Notes: generated by a model from the letters alone, not told the origin. Counted from the first letter of the stretch, positions 33,023 through 42,369 are shown. The stretch is DNA of 64,000 nt from Bacillus sp. USDA818B3_A (GCF_009928415.1 NZ_JAABNN010000001.1:89995-153994), one strand, 5' to 3'. Numbers and translations: made by a program.

Positions 33023-33556
33023 ATGAAGACTTCCTTTTTAAAACTTAAGCTATTTAACTTTAATAAAGTGATTTTGTATATATTAATGAATCTCCTGTTA
33101 TTTTGTTTGTTATTCTTTCCTGTTAAGGAAAAGGAATTGATTTATTTATTTTTAGTAATCGTTTTTATCATTTATCTGTTAACGTTCTGGTACCTATTCC
33201 TTTTCATTAAACAAGTTCCGAAAACGGACGATTCGCTGATTTCAATTATTTTTTTCATTGGTCTGCTACTATTTAGCATAATCCTTTCGTATGCGAATTT
33301 ATATCAGCTAATCTTCGAGCTAAGAGGAAAGATTGCCTTTAAGGGGACCTCCCTCAAAGCCAATGATTTCTTATATTATAGCATTACTACCTTTACGACC
33401 ACTGGTTACGGTGATATTACATCCATCGGTCCCATATCCAACCTGATTGCCGCCAGCGAAATGCTCATTGGATATGCAATCAATACCACCATTTTGGGTA
33501 TCATTGCAACAAAGATCTACCAAACAGAAATAAGTAAAAAAGGTAAATCTGATTGA
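33023..33556 (+). CDS. Two-TM potassium channel family protein
   Basis: TGAGG precedes ATG 33023, giving about 177 residues starting MKTSFLKLKLFNFNKVILYI. The pore domain is clear: a pore helix and selectivity filter TFTTTGYGDI near residues 130-140, followed by the inner helix PISNLIAASEMLIGYAINTTILGII. Two further hydrophobic helices precede a third (residues about 15-100), so the total is around four membrane segments. No RCK/TrkA regulatory domain follows the pore. It would conduct K+; gating is unknown. The frame is open 30 codons upstream without a ribosome binding site. Confidence 0.82.
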   Translation: MKTSFLKLKLFNFNKVILYILMNLLLFCLLFFPVKEKELIYLFLVIVFIIYLLTFWYLFLFIKQVPKTDDSLISIIFFIGLLLFSIILSYANLYQLIFELRGKIAFKGTSLKANDFLYYSITTFTTTGYGDITSIGPISNLIAASEMLIGYAINTTILGIIATKIYQTEISKKGKSD

Positions 33557-33615
33557 CTTTCTTATTTAAAGTTTTTCATGATTTCATTGGTGTAAATAGA
33601 GACAGTGTTGTTAAT

Positions 33616-33650
33616 AGTGACAGGCACCGTTCGTGGACAGTGTCCTTTTG
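33616..33650. repeat. GTGACAGGCACC repeat, half copy
   Basis: GTGACAGGCACCG at 33617-33629 matches the left arm of the palindromic family, but the inverted right arm is missing. A small separate dyad GGACAGTGTCC follows (33635-33645). Confidence 0.6.
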
Positions 33651-33739
33651 AGGAGGATACTGTCTTGTTTTAATTACTACCATCAGGTATTTCGTTGTGA
33701 TTATTCAGAAAATTCTTTTAAAAAAAACCATTTTTTTGA

Positions 33740-33781
33740 TATAATCTATATTAAAATATATTCCTATTGAAAGCGCTTTAG
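33740..33781 (+). promoter_or_regulatory. -10 element and cre-like site before the YesL gene
   Basis: TATAAT (33740-33745) has only a weak -35. TGAAAGCGCTTTAG (33768-33781) is a close match to the catabolite-responsive element consensus TGWAARCGYTWNCW, failing only at position 13. It lies at about +16 to +30 from the predicted start, the position at which CcpA blocks transcription. Confidence 0.55.
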
Positions 33782-33817
33782 GTGAAATTAAATAATTGTG
33801 GGAGGAAAAACATTTAA

Positions 33818-34456
33818 ATGGGTGGATTAAGCGGTTTATTAAAAATTTTTGCTATTGCTCTTAATCTAGCATACTTAAATTTTCTTTGGATTATCTTTTC
33901 TTTACTGGGCCTGGTCGTTTTTGGTTTTTTTCCGGCGACATCAGCCATGTTTGGAGTGATTCGTAAATGGTTCTTGGAGGATTGGGATCTACCAATTTTT
34001 AAGACATTTTGGAATCTCTACAAAAAGGAGTTTATAAAAAGCAATATACTGGGGTACATCCTATTTCTGGCTGGATTTATTTTATATCTCGATATCAAGC
34101 TTGTTCAACAAATGTCTAATATTTATATGACGATGGTTCACTATTTTCTCTTAATGCTTACTTTTGTCTATGTTTTGACAATATTCTACGTTTGGCCTGT
34201 TTTCGTTCATTTCGAACTTTCCGTTCTCCAAGTAATAAAAACGGCCTTTTCTTTTATGGTGATTTCACCATACTCAACCATCATGATGGCTGCTGGAGGT
34301 GTCATTTTTTATTTCACAGTACAGCAATTTCCAGGTTTGCTTTTAATTTTTGGCGGAAGTGTATCAACACTACTGATTATGTGGTCCACACATATTGCTT
34401 TCCGAAGAAGAGACCAGAAAATCCGGCAAAATGGAAAAGAGGCTACTCCTAAATAA
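33818..34456 (+). CDS. YesL-family (DUF624) membrane protein
   Basis: A 212-residue protein with about five membrane helices. The N-terminal LNLAYLNFLWIIFSLLGLVV, then GFFPATSAMFGVIRKWFL, matches the YesL/DUF624 family, which is repeatedly found in Firmicute polysaccharide utilization loci next to ABC importers and two-component systems; its molecular role is not established. GGGAGG precedes the ATG at 33818. A cre-like site upstream suggests catabolite repression. The sulfatase-fold gene follows 131 bases downstream in the same direction. Confidence 0.8.
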   Translation: MGGLSGLLKIFAIALNLAYLNFLWIIFSLLGLVVFGFFPATSAMFGVIRKWFLEDWDLPIFKTFWNLYKKEFIKSNILGYILFLAGFILYLDIKLVQQMSNIYMTMVHYFLLMLTFVYVLTIFYVWPVFVHFELSVLQVIKTAFSFMVISPYSTIMMAAGGVIFYFTVQQFPGLLLIFGGSVSTLLIMWSTHIAFRRRDQKIRQNGKEATPK

Positions 34457-34587
34457 AGTGTATATATACCGATATGGCCCGATTGACCATCTCTTTGTCC
34501 TGATAAACAAGGAAATTTATAGTAATAGAAATTAATATATAAGTATGATAAAGACATTGACAAACCTGTACATAGGAGGAAAACATC

Positions 34588-35994
34588 TTGAAGATAATCA
34601 TGATCTCCCTTGATTCACTCAGAGCAAATCGATTAGGCTGTTACGGCTATAACAAACCTACAAGTCCGTACTTGGATAAAATCGCTTCTGAAGGTGTACT
34701 TTTTGAAAATGGATTTGCCTCTGATATTCCGACAGAAGTTGCTCATACCTCTATCTTTACGGGTAAAGTAGGGCTACGGACTGGTGTAGTATCACATGGG
34801 TCAGAGTTAACTTCCCTTCCGAAATCCACAGAATGGATGCCTACTATGCTAAGGGAAGCAGGGTTTACAACAGGCGCTGTGGACAACCTATACCAGTTAA
34901 AAGAATGGTTCGCAAGAGGATTCCGTTACTATATTAATAGCGCGGGCGGCAACCGGTGGATCGATGGCAAGACCATTAACCAATTGGCGAAGCCTTGGAT
35001 TAAAGAACATAAAGAAGAAGACTTTTTCTTATTCCTTCATTATTGGGATGCACATACGCCATATCTCCCGCCTGAAGAATATATTCCTACTTTTTATGAT
35101 AAGGATAAAGATCCTTATGATTCTATGAATACCAGTATGGATAAAGCATATAATCATTTGGCCTATCCTTTTTTTAAACATCATCATTTCGATTTACTTG
35201 GTCCTGTGACCGACGCTGAATATATCAATTGTTTATATGATGCTGAAATCAGGTATTTAGATGACCGCTTGAGGGAAATCGATGAATACTTAGAAGACCT
35301 AGGCATCAAAGATGATACCTTGCTCATCCTATTTGGAGACCACGGTGAGAGTTTAACAGAACATGATATTTACTGGGATCACTGTGGACTTTATGATACT
35401 ACCGTACGAGTACCTATAATCATGAGATGGCCTGAAAAGATTCCGGGAGGAAAAAAAGTTAACGGCTTTATACAACAGGTTGATTTGATGCCAACAATTT
35501 TGGAAGCGGTCACAAAACAAAGTCCGAACCTACAAGAAAAACTTTCTATTCACGGGAAAATCGATGGCAAAAGCTTATGGCCTGCCATTCTTGGTCATGC
35601 TGATGGCACCCAAAAGAAAATTTATTTAAGTGAATGTGCCTGGCAGGCTGCAAGGGGAATACGGACAAAAAAACATAAATTTATTCGCACTCTCGATAGC
35701 GGAGTTTTTAACCGCCCACCTAGAGAACTATATGATTTAGCGAATGATCCTGAAGAAACAATTAACCTTGCAGATGTTAATCCTGATCTTGCTGACCAAT
35801 TCGAAAAGGACTTAGATAATTGGGTTCAAGAAATGTTACAAGGTAAAGAAGATCCAATGATGATTCAGCTCCGCGATGATGGCCTGCCATTCCGTAAGCG
35901 CATTGAGAAGATACTTGCCAATTTCAATTTAACATGGGAGGAATGGCATGCAAACCCTTTACGGGAAAGGTTAGATCAGAAGATTCACTCCTGA
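34588..35994 (+). CDS. Sulfatase-fold hydrolase lacking the formylglycine motif
   Basis: A 468-residue alkaline-phosphatase-superfamily protein starting at TTG 34588 after AGGAGGA. Metal-site blocks are intact: IIMISLDSLRANRLGCYG (Asp 9), HYWDAHTPYLPP near residue 150 and LFGDHGESLTEHD near 250 with the following DHCGLYD. At the position where sulfatases have C/S-x-P-x-R, this protein reads T49-E-V51-A-H53 (before TSIFTG), so it cannot carry formylglycine. A Thr nucleophile would suit a phosphodiesterase, phosphonate ester hydrolase or phosphotransferase. No signal peptide: cytoplasmic. It is convergent with the second sulfatase-fold gene. Confidence 0.8.
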   Translation: MKIIMISLDSLRANRLGCYGYNKPTSPYLDKIASEGVLFENGFASDIPTEVAHTSIFTGKVGLRTGVVSHGSELTSLPKSTEWMPTMLREAGFTTGAVDNLYQLKEWFARGFRYYINSAGGNRWIDGKTINQLAKPWIKEHKEEDFFLFLHYWDAHTPYLPPEEYIPTFYDKDKDPYDSMNTSMDKAYNHLAYPFFKHHHFDLLGPVTDAEYINCLYDAEIRYLDDRLREIDEYLEDLGIKDDTLLILFGDHGESLTEHDIYWDHCGLYDTTVRVPIIMRWPEKIPGGKKVNGFIQQVDLMPTILEAVTKQSPNLQEKLSIHGKIDGKSLWPAILGHADGTQKKIYLSECAWQAARGIRTKKHKFIRTLDSGVFNRPPRELYDLANDPEETINLADVNPDLADQFEKDLDNWVQEMLQGKEDPMMIQLRDDGLPFRKRIEKILANFNLTWEEWHANPLRERLDQKIHS

Positions 35995-36000
35995 GCATCA

Positions 36001-36039
36001 CAATAATAACCTATCCGCTCCTCGGATAGGTTATTATTG
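36001..36039 (+). terminator. Hairpin terminator after the first sulfatase-fold gene
   Basis: CAATAATAACCTATCCG (36001-36017) pairs perfectly with CGGATAGGTTATTATTG (36023-36039). The T-run is weak, but the 17-bp stem directly follows the stop. Confidence 0.65.
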
Positions 36040-36063
36040 TCTGGCTTAAAAAAGTAAAATATG

Positions 36064-36095
36064 AAAAAGAGTGTCAAAATGATTTTGAGCACTCT
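36064..36095 (-). terminator. Terminator of the leftward sugar-locus operon
   Basis: On the minus strand GAGTG-C-TCAAAA pairs with TTTTGA-CACTC (one bulge), followed by TTTTTC. It lies 22 bases past the stop of the second sulfatase-fold gene. Confidence 0.75.
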
Positions 36096-36117
36096 CTCTA
36101 CCTGTTCTTCTCTAATA

Positions 36118-37521
36118 TTACTGCTTCTGTATTTCTTTTTCCTTTTCTTGCAGCCCTCTGGCACTTCTTAATGTGCCAAGGTACAATTTTTCATAGGCCT
36201 CTTCGGAGGATTTTATTGGACCTCCACCCTTCCCATGGTAATTCACATTCGTATACATTGGATTAACTCTGCCAGTTTGCTGCTCACGACCAGCAATATA
36301 ATTTTCCATCTTCTCCTGAAGCAGTGCCACTACATCTGGATGCTTGTCTGCTACATTATTGTTCTCTTTTGGGTCCTCTATTAAATTATATAGTTCAATT
36401 TCTGGTTTGAAATGGAAATCTGGCTCTAACGCCTGGATCAACTTCCATTCCGGAGTGCGCCAGCCATGTTTTCTCATCCAGGTACACTCGGTGATGTAAA
36501 ACTCAGTGATCCTTTTAGCCTCTTCTCCCTTAGTGACACTGACAAGACTTTGTCCATTGAATTGAATATCAGTAGGGATCTCTAACAATTCAAGGATTGT
36601 AGGTGTAATATCTTGAATCATGGTGACATTTGGGTATCTTTTTCCTTTTGGAACCTTACCAGGGAATTTCAGAATAAGCGGAACGGTTAAAATGTTGTCA
36701 TATAATCCATGATGATCAAAATAACAATCATGTTCGTATAGTGTCTCACCATGATCAGAAGTGATGACAATCAATGTCTCTTCTTCAATTCCAAGGGCTT
36801 CCAGTGAAGCAAAGATATTTTGGATGCACATATCCATATAAGCGATGGCACCTTCATATTGGGCACATACATATTTCTCATCCGTAACTCCATTAGGAAT
36901 CCAAGATTTCATGAAATCAGCATGTGGTTTAAAATTATATACAGGGTCCATTGACTTATTTTCCGGATCAAATTCATTTTGATCATAGAAAATCCTCTCA
37001 AAAGGACGTGGAGGAAGATATGGCGAATGTGGATCCATATGACGAAGAAATAGGAAAAATGGTTTTTCCTCCCCTGCCAAACGCTTTAATTCAGGAATAG
37101 CAACTGCATTCAAATTTTCCGCTTTAGGACAACGTCCTGTCTCATCAGGAATCCATGCCTCGTAGTCAAGATAATGATCAAATCCCCTAGACGATGGGTT
37201 ACCAGTGAAACCAACACATGTTGTATTGTAACCATTTCCCCCCAGTATTTCAGCAAGCGTTTTAACATGGCCACCAAGTGGACCTTCATGGCGCAGCGCA
37301 ACCACATCAGTCCCAAAACAATCCATGCCAGTCAGCATCGCTGCATAAGCGGGTGTTGTCGGGATACTTGGACTGAAATGATTTTCAAAAAGAACACCTT
37401 CACTCGCAATTTTATCAATATGAGGAGTAGTCAAGCGGTGGTAACCATAACTACTCATGAAATCCCTTCTTAAACTATCAATACCGAATAAGATAACATT
37501 AGGTTTTTTCATAGTTTCCAT
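36118..37521 (-). CDS. Second sulfatase-fold hydrolase lacking the formylglycine motif
   Basis: A 467-residue paralog of the gene at 34588, same fold and length. Metal-site blocks: VILFGIDSLRRDFMSSYGYH (Asp 15), RHMDPHSPYLPP near residue 165 and VITSDHGETLYEHD near 255, then DHHGLYD. The nucleophile region is T55-T-P57-A-Y59 before AAMLTG: Thr replaces Cys/Ser and Tyr replaces the essential Arg. AGGAGGA precedes the ATG at 37519-37521; a second ATG three codons on is possible. It is the last gene of the leftward run and follows the AraC regulator by 36 bases. Cytoplasmic; the substrate would have to be imported by the ABC system upstream. Confidence 0.8.
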   Translation of the reverse strand: METMKKPNVILFGIDSLRRDFMSSYGYHRLTTPHIDKIASEGVLFENHFSPSIPTTPAYAAMLTGMDCFGTDVVALRHEGPLGGHVKTLAEILGGNGYNTTCVGFTGNPSSRGFDHYLDYEAWIPDETGRCPKAENLNAVAIPELKRLAGEEKPFFLFLRHMDPHSPYLPPRPFERIFYDQNEFDPENKSMDPVYNFKPHADFMKSWIPNGVTDEKYVCAQYEGAIAYMDMCIQNIFASLEALGIEEETLIVITSDHGETLYEHDCYFDHHGLYDNILTVPLILKFPGKVPKGKRYPNVTMIQDITPTILELLEIPTDIQFNGQSLVSVTKGEEAKRITEFYITECTWMRKHGWRTPEWKLIQALEPDFHFKPEIELYNLIEDPKENNNVADKHPDVVALLQEKMENYIAGREQQTGRVNPMYTNVNYHGKGGGPIKSSEEAYEKLYLGTLRSARGLQEKEKEIQKQ

Positions 37522-37557
37522 TCTCCTCCTTTATTTATAAATTAAATTCGAGATCCC

Positions 37558-38475
37558 CTAATTCACTAAACTTTCCACAATATTATTGATACTTTCTCCA
37601 CGATACTTCCCTGGTGAGACACCTACTTTTCGGGAAAACAGCCGGGTGAAAAACGCAGGGTCATCGTATCCAACTTCCATTGCGATGCTAATTACCTTAT
37701 CATCCGAATCAATCAGCAGGTGCTTCGCCCGTTCTATTCGTATAACATGAAGTGCCTCGATCACTGTTTTTCCAGTTTCTTCTTTAAATATCCGATTTAA
37801 ATGCCGGGAACTTATATTAAATAAATCTGAAAGAATGGCTAGCGTTAGTTTTTGATGATAGTGTCTTTCCAAATATCCACATATTCTTTGCACGAGTATT
37901 CTTCTTTCCTGATGACGCACAAAAGTCGGTTCTTTATAATGTATTTGCTCCTCATAGATTCTTGATAATTGAACAAGTAACTGTATTAACTGCAGTCGAA
38001 TTAAAGTTGAATAGCCTTTTCGTAAACCTTTGTACTCTTCTGCCATTCTATTTAATAGAGCCAATACATCTGCTGCATCCTGCCCACGTAAATTCAATCC
38101 ATGATGAAAGCGTTCATTATTATCTAGAAAGGGGTGAACATAAAAGTAGTCCATCGAATCGGAAATTCCCAGTTCCTTAAGTAAGGACTCATCAATAAAG
38201 CTAGGCATAAACAAGCAATTGATGATTTCCAATTTATTTCCTGGCTGAATTACATATGTATGTACTTCCCCAGGATTAATAATATAGACATCCCCTGCAG
38301 AAATATCATACAGCTCCCCTTCAAAACTATGCTTCGCTTCGCCATCAGCTATATAAACCAATTCTACAAAGTCATGGCTATGAACGGGCGGCATGTTGTC
38401 CTCAGTATGAGTAAAGGAGCGGATACAAAACGGAAATTCCTTTTCATTCATATATTGACTGCTTCTAATTCTCAA
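37558..38475 (-). CDS. AraC-family transcriptional regulator
   Basis: About 305 residues, starting at TTG 38473-38475. Residues 15-150 form a cupin-like sensor domain: PVHSHDFVELVYIADGEAKH, GDVYIINPGEVHTYVIQPGN. Residues about 195-295 hold two helix-turn-helix motifs: LTLAILSDLFNISSRHLNRI, FKEETGKTVIEALHVIRIER, AKHLLIDSDDKVISIAMEVG and YDDPAFFTRLFSRKVGVSPG. This is the layout of sugar-responsive AraC activators. It sits between a Gfo/Idh dehydrogenase (33 bases upstream) and the second sulfatase-fold gene, so it probably controls this operon. Confidence 0.9.
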   Translation of the reverse strand: MRIRSSQYMNEKEFPFCIRSFTHTEDNMPPVHSHDFVELVYIADGEAKHSFEGELYDISAGDVYIINPGEVHTYVIQPGNKLEIINCLFMPSFIDESLLKELGISDSMDYFYVHPFLDNNERFHHGLNLRGQDAADVLALLNRMAEEYKGLRKGYSTLIRLQLIQLLVQLSRIYEEQIHYKEPTFVRHQERRILVQRICGYLERHYHQKLTLAILSDLFNISSRHLNRIFKEETGKTVIEALHVIRIERAKHLLIDSDDKVISIAMEVGYDDPAFFTRLFSRKVGVSPGKYRGESINNIVESLVN

Positions 38476-38508
38476 TCCATTGATCCCCTTTCTAGCGAAA
38501 CAACGTTT

Positions 38509-39531
38509 TTAGCTTTGTAAAATTCCCTTTTTTACTTTTGGAACTTCGATTACAGCACCATTCTCAAGTTGAGATCGAATGGCAGCTTCAATCACTTCCT
38601 GGTTAGCAAGTGCGTCTGCACCGGAAGCTTCGATCTCAGAAGGTGCTACCCCTTCTTTCACTTGTTTAATGAAATGATCAAGTCGGTTCTTAAAGGTTTC
38701 ATTAAAGCTGCCCACGCCAGTCATGATAGAATTTCGAAGTACAAGGAGTTCATCACTTTGATGTGGATAGAATGTGAAGTTTTCATAGACATTATCGATT
38801 ACAAATCTTCCTTTATTACCAGCCACTTCACAGTACTCGATTGGATGGCGGCCTGCCATATCATAGCTGCCTGTTAAGTGACCAACTGCTCCTGATTCGA
38901 ATTGCAGATTAATAGAAGCAGTAGACCAGATGCTGCGTCCTGGAGCTTTGGTCATAAACGCTTGTACACGAGTGATATCGCCTGCAAAATAACGCAACAC
39001 ATCAATTGAGTGAGGATGCAAAGCACGAAGATGGAACCACGGGCTTGTTTCCTTCGGATTTTGAATGGTCAGCTTCATATTTAAAAATAAGAGAGTACCG
39101 AGATCGCCTTTTTGAATCAGTTCCTTTCCTTTATAAGCAGCAGGAACGAAGCGGTGATTCAAGTTTGATACTAAACGGACATTTTTCTCAGCAGCTAAAC
39201 GAACAAGTTCTCTGGCTTCTTCGATATTATTAGAAATCGGTTTTTCTACTAGAACATCCTTGCCAGCTTCAATCGCCATAACAGCTGGTGCAAAATGGTC
39301 ACCACCATTTTCTTCTCCTGCAGTAGCAACTGAGATAATATCAATCTCTTCATTTTGTAGCATTGTTTTCATGTCCGTATAAGCCTTAACACCGTGCAGT
39401 TCCTTCATAGCTAATGCTCTTTCTTCAATTAAGTCACAAACAGCAACCAACTTAACATCTGGGTTTTGACTATAATAACGACAATGAATTTTTCCGATAT
39501 TTCCTACACCCACAACAGCAACTTTTAGCAT
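38509..39531 (-). CDS. Gfo/Idh/MocA-family oxidoreductase (copy 1)
   Basis: A 340-residue NAD(P)-dependent dehydrogenase. The Rossmann motif VGVGNIGKIHCRYYSQNPDV is at the N-terminus, the family signature DVLVEKPISNN near residue 93, and a substrate-domain block ALHPHSIDVLRYFAGD near 180. Such enzymes oxidise sugars, inositols or their derivatives. The ATG overlaps the stop of the isomerase gene by seven bases, indicating translational coupling. It is highly similar to the protein at 44835-45854 along its entire length. Confidence 0.88.
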   Translation of the reverse strand: MLKVAVVGVGNIGKIHCRYYSQNPDVKLVAVCDLIEERALAMKELHGVKAYTDMKTMLQNEEIDIISVATAGEENGGDHFAPAVMAIEAGKDVLVEKPISNNIEEARELVRLAAEKNVRLVSNLNHRFVPAAYKGKELIQKGDLGTLLFLNMKLTIQNPKETSPWFHLRALHPHSIDVLRYFAGDITRVQAFMTKAPGRSIWSTASINLQFESGAVGHLTGSYDMAGRHPIEYCEVAGNKGRFVIDNVYENFTFYPHQSDELLVLRNSIMTGVGSFNETFKNRLDHFIKQVKEGVAPSEIEASGADALANQEVIEAAIRSQLENGAVIEVPKVKKGILQS

Positions 39532-40355
39532 ACTACATTCCCCCTCTTTTCATTTGCTTCCTGGAACAACCTACTTAAATAACCATGGCTTTCTGCAGCG
39601 ATTGCAGCCACTTTTGGCAGCTCGTAATTTTTGGCACCGATGATCTCAAGAACGGTTGCTCCTTCATAACCGATTTCAACCATCTTATCAACAACCCCCT
39701 TCAACGGAGTAGTTCCTCTGCCGGCAATTTGAAACTCTGGTTCAGCAATTTTTAATTGTTCAATAAACGTATCACGAATATGTACGTGAATGATATAATC
39801 TTTAAGTGCCTCAATAGCAGCGATTGGGTTATCACCAACACGGCCAACATGTGTAGCATCAAGGTTTAATCCTAACGCCGGATGTTTTACTTCTTCCATA
39901 AGGCGAAGAGCTGTCTTTGTATTGTAAATACTTTGTCCATAATGAAGCTTTAAGGCGAAACGAATGCCGCAATCACCAGCTGCATGAGCCAATTCTTCAA
40001 TGGCATTAATGCTTTCCACTGTTTTTTCTTCATCGTCAGACACACCTGAGCTTCCAACAGTCACCATTGGAATTCCTAGTTTTGCAGCTCTTTCAAAAAC
40101 TCTTTTTGTCCGTTCCCGATTTTCTGGAATTAAGATGTTGGTTGCTGCTTCGACACAATAAAGATCTAAGCCAGCTTCTCCTACTAGTTTATAAATCTCT
40201 TTTAACTCAGCATCACTCGCTGTATCGCTCAAATGCTCAGCCATACCAACGATAGAGGCAAGCTCAATCCCCTGGTATCCAGTAAATTTAATGTATTCCA
40301 CTGCTGTTTTTAAATCATATCCTCCGAATAAAACTGAATTTACACCTAATTTCAT
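39525..40355 (-). CDS. TIM-barrel sugar phosphate isomerase/epimerase family protein
   Basis: A 276-residue xylose-isomerase-like TIM barrel (AP endonuclease 2 superfamily, IolE/IolI-like). Visible motifs: YQGIELASIVGMAEHLSD near residue 30, KLHYGQSIYNTKTALRLMEE near 145, LGLNLDATHVGRVG near 168 and HVHIRDT near 195; metal ligands are likely the Glu, Asp and His of these strands. These enzymes isomerise, epimerise or dehydrate keto-sugars or inosose. Its coupling to a Gfo/Idh dehydrogenase is a frequent pairing in inositol- or sugar-oxidation pathways. A cre-like site lies 57 bases upstream. Confidence 0.82.
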   Translation of the reverse strand: MKLGVNSVLFGGYDLKTAVEYIKFTGYQGIELASIVGMAEHLSDTASDAELKEIYKLVGEAGLDLYCVEAATNILIPENRERTKRVFERAAKLGIPMVTVGSSGVSDDEEKTVESINAIEELAHAAGDCGIRFALKLHYGQSIYNTKTALRLMEEVKHPALGLNLDATHVGRVGDNPIAAIEALKDYIIHVHIRDTFIEQLKIAEPEFQIAGRGTTPLKGVVDKMVEIGYEGATVLEIIGAKNYELPKVAAIAAESHGYLSRLFQEANEKRGNVVC

Positions 40356-40411
40356 ATCAATCTTCCTCCTATAAATATGATTATATTTTTATTTGGTTGA
40401 AAACCACGGTG

Positions 40412-40425
40412 AGAAATCGCTTACA
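40412..40425 (-). promoter_or_regulatory. cre-like site before the isomerase gene
   Basis: On the minus strand TGTAAGCGATTTCT matches the cre consensus TGWAARCGYTWNCW except at position 9. It is in the 214-base gap between the ABC permease and isomerase genes. Confidence 0.4.
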
Positions 40426-40569
40426 AATTAAGAATAGAACATTTCAGTTCTTTATTCTTGGTTTATTTCGCCATGCACATGGTCAATGCGGACATTTGTA
40501 AGCTTCTTAATGGACTCGGAACCTTACTTTTGAAAGTTCCAGGTTATGCCCAGTCTTTCAGATCGCCTC

Positions 40570-41478
40570 TTACCCTTTAACCGCGCCTGCAGTCATACCT
40601 GCAACTATTTTTTTATTAAAGAAAATAAATAGGATTAGTGGAGGAATTGAAATTAGTAATACATCAGCAAATAGCAGATTCCATTGTGTTCCATACATTC
40701 CCTTGAAATTATAAAGGGTCAACTGAACGGTTGCATTTTCTGCACCAGGGAAGAAATATAACATATTTTCAAAATCGTTATAAATTTGAATCGATGATAA
40801 AACAATAATCGTTGATGTAACAGGCTTTAAGAGTGGAAGAATGATGTTAAAATACAGTTTGAACGAACTGCACCCGTCCATAAGAGCTGCTTCGTCCAGT
40901 TCCCTTGGAATCGTGGACATAAAAGCCTTATAAAGCATGCATGCAAATGCAAAATGAAGTGCCGTTTCAAGTAGGACAATGCCGGGAAAAGTTTTAAATA
41001 ATCCAGTAGTTTGAAGCACCCAAATCGTTGGAACTATCGCAGGAGGAATCATTAATCCTACCAAGACCATTGAATTAAAAAAACCAGAAAGCTTTCCCTT
41101 TCTTCTTTCAAGTACAAACGCGGCCATTGAGCATACAAAAATCATCGTTGTAATAGATAAAACCGTAATGAGAGAACTATTAAAAAATGCCCTTAGCACC
41201 ATTCCATTATTAGCGGTCAATACCGCCCGATAATTTTCAAGGATATGAAAACTACTTGGCCAGGCAAGACTAAGAGCTGCGGATTCTGAAACATCTTTAA
41301 ACGAGTTAATAATGACAAAGTAAAACGGAATGCCAAATAGTACAATAGCTGCAAAAACAGCAAATACTTCAATCGATAGCAGTTTGAAATTCTTTTTTTT
41401 CATAACTGTAGAATTGGTTTCAATGTTATAGGACTGTCCCAATACTTCTGCACCTTCTTGCTTGATTCCCAGGCTCAT
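40570..41478 (-). CDS. Carbohydrate ABC transporter permease, MalG-like (CUT1)
   Basis: A 302-residue inner-membrane permease with six helices. After a 30-residue N-terminal tail, the first helix is IEVFAVFAAIVLFGIPFYFV. The EAA loop that contacts the ATPase reads ELDEAALMDGCSSFKLYFNIILPLLKP near residue 200. This is the second (MalG-type) subunit of a sugar importer. Its ATG overlaps the stop of the MalF-type gene by four bases. No ATP-binding protein is encoded in the locus, so a shared MsmX-type ATPase is expected, as usual in Bacillus. Confidence 0.9.
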   Translation of the reverse strand: MSLGIKQEGAEVLGQSYNIETNSTVMKKKNFKLLSIEVFAVFAAIVLFGIPFYFVIINSFKDVSESAALSLAWPSSFHILENYRAVLTANNGMVLRAFFNSSLITVLSITTMIFVCSMAAFVLERRKGKLSGFFNSMVLVGLMIPPAIVPTIWVLQTTGLFKTFPGIVLLETALHFAFACMLYKAFMSTIPRELDEAALMDGCSSFKLYFNIILPLLKPVTSTIIVLSSIQIYNDFENMLYFFPGAENATVQLTLYNFKGMYGTQWNLLFADVLLISIPPLILFIFFNKKIVAGMTAGAVKG

Positions 41479-42341
41479 AGATCCACCTCTTTCCGATTAA
41501 GTAATTTGGAGATAGGAAATGCAATTATACCGACGAATAGGAACAAGAGTACGTTTCCTGCAGTAGCTAGACCATAAAACCCGCCAGCATATTGCTTATA
41601 TATAATTGAAGAAAGCAAGTCAGTGGAGAATCCTGGTCCGCCGCCAGTCATCGCCCATACTAAGTCAAATGTACGCAGACCACCGATAAGAGCAAGAATG
41701 ATGACCGTATTCAACGCTGGACGGGATAGCGGTAATGTAATATGTAAGAATTCTTGAAAAGAATTTCCGCCATCAATTTTATGTGCTTCATAATACTCGA
41801 CAGGAATAGCCATAATTCCTGCAATAAAGATTACAGTTGCAATTCCAACTCCTTTCCACACATCTACTAAGATTACAGAAAATAGTGCAATCGAGGCGTC
41901 ACCTAGCCAATTGGGTCCAGTAATTCCAATTGCATCAAGCCCCTTATTAATAATTCCGGTCGTAGGATTCATCATTGCACTGAAGACAACCCCAACGGCA
42001 ATGGTACTTAGAAGGGTCGGAAAAAAAACAACAGACCTGAGGAGATTTTTATTCCTGATTTTCGAACATAGGAATACTGCCAGCAGAAGGCCAAGGACCG
42101 CTTTAATGCCACATGTTAAGAAGGCATAAATTAATGTGTTTTTAAACCCGATCATTAAAGATGGCTCAGAGAAAAATTGTTTAAAATTATCAAGGCCGAT
42201 AAATTCCCAATCTATTAGTGTCCATCTTGTTAAACTAAAGAAAAATGACATGATGGTTGGTGATAAAAAAAGTACAGTATAAATGATCGCTGCTGGTATG
42301 ATAAAGAAATAAGAATACATATGCTTGTTGATTTTCGTCAT
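41475..42341 (-). CDS. Carbohydrate ABC transporter permease, MalF-like (CUT1)
   Basis: AAGGAG lies eight bases before ATG 42339-42341, giving 288 residues (MTKINKHMYSYFFIIPAAII). The FFSLTRW block after helix 1, then six helices and the EAA loop PVEYYEAHKIDGGNSFQEFLHITLPLSRP near residue 195, identify the first permease of a CUT1 sugar importer. Located between the solute-binding protein gene (93-base gap with a hairpin) and the MalG-type gene. Confidence 0.9.
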   Translation of the reverse strand: MTKINKHMYSYFFIIPAAIIYTVLFLSPTIMSFFFSLTRWTLIDWEFIGLDNFKQFFSEPSLMIGFKNTLIYAFLTCGIKAVLGLLLAVFLCSKIRNKNLLRSVVFFPTLLSTIAVGVVFSAMMNPTTGIINKGLDAIGITGPNWLGDASIALFSVILVDVWKGVGIATVIFIAGIMAIPVEYYEAHKIDGGNSFQEFLHITLPLSRPALNTVIILALIGGLRTFDLVWAMTGGGPGFSTDLLSSIIYKQYAGGFYGLATAGNVLLFLFVGIIAFPISKLLNRKEVDL

Positions 42342-42369
42342 TTTCATCACTCCTTATATCCGTAGAAAT

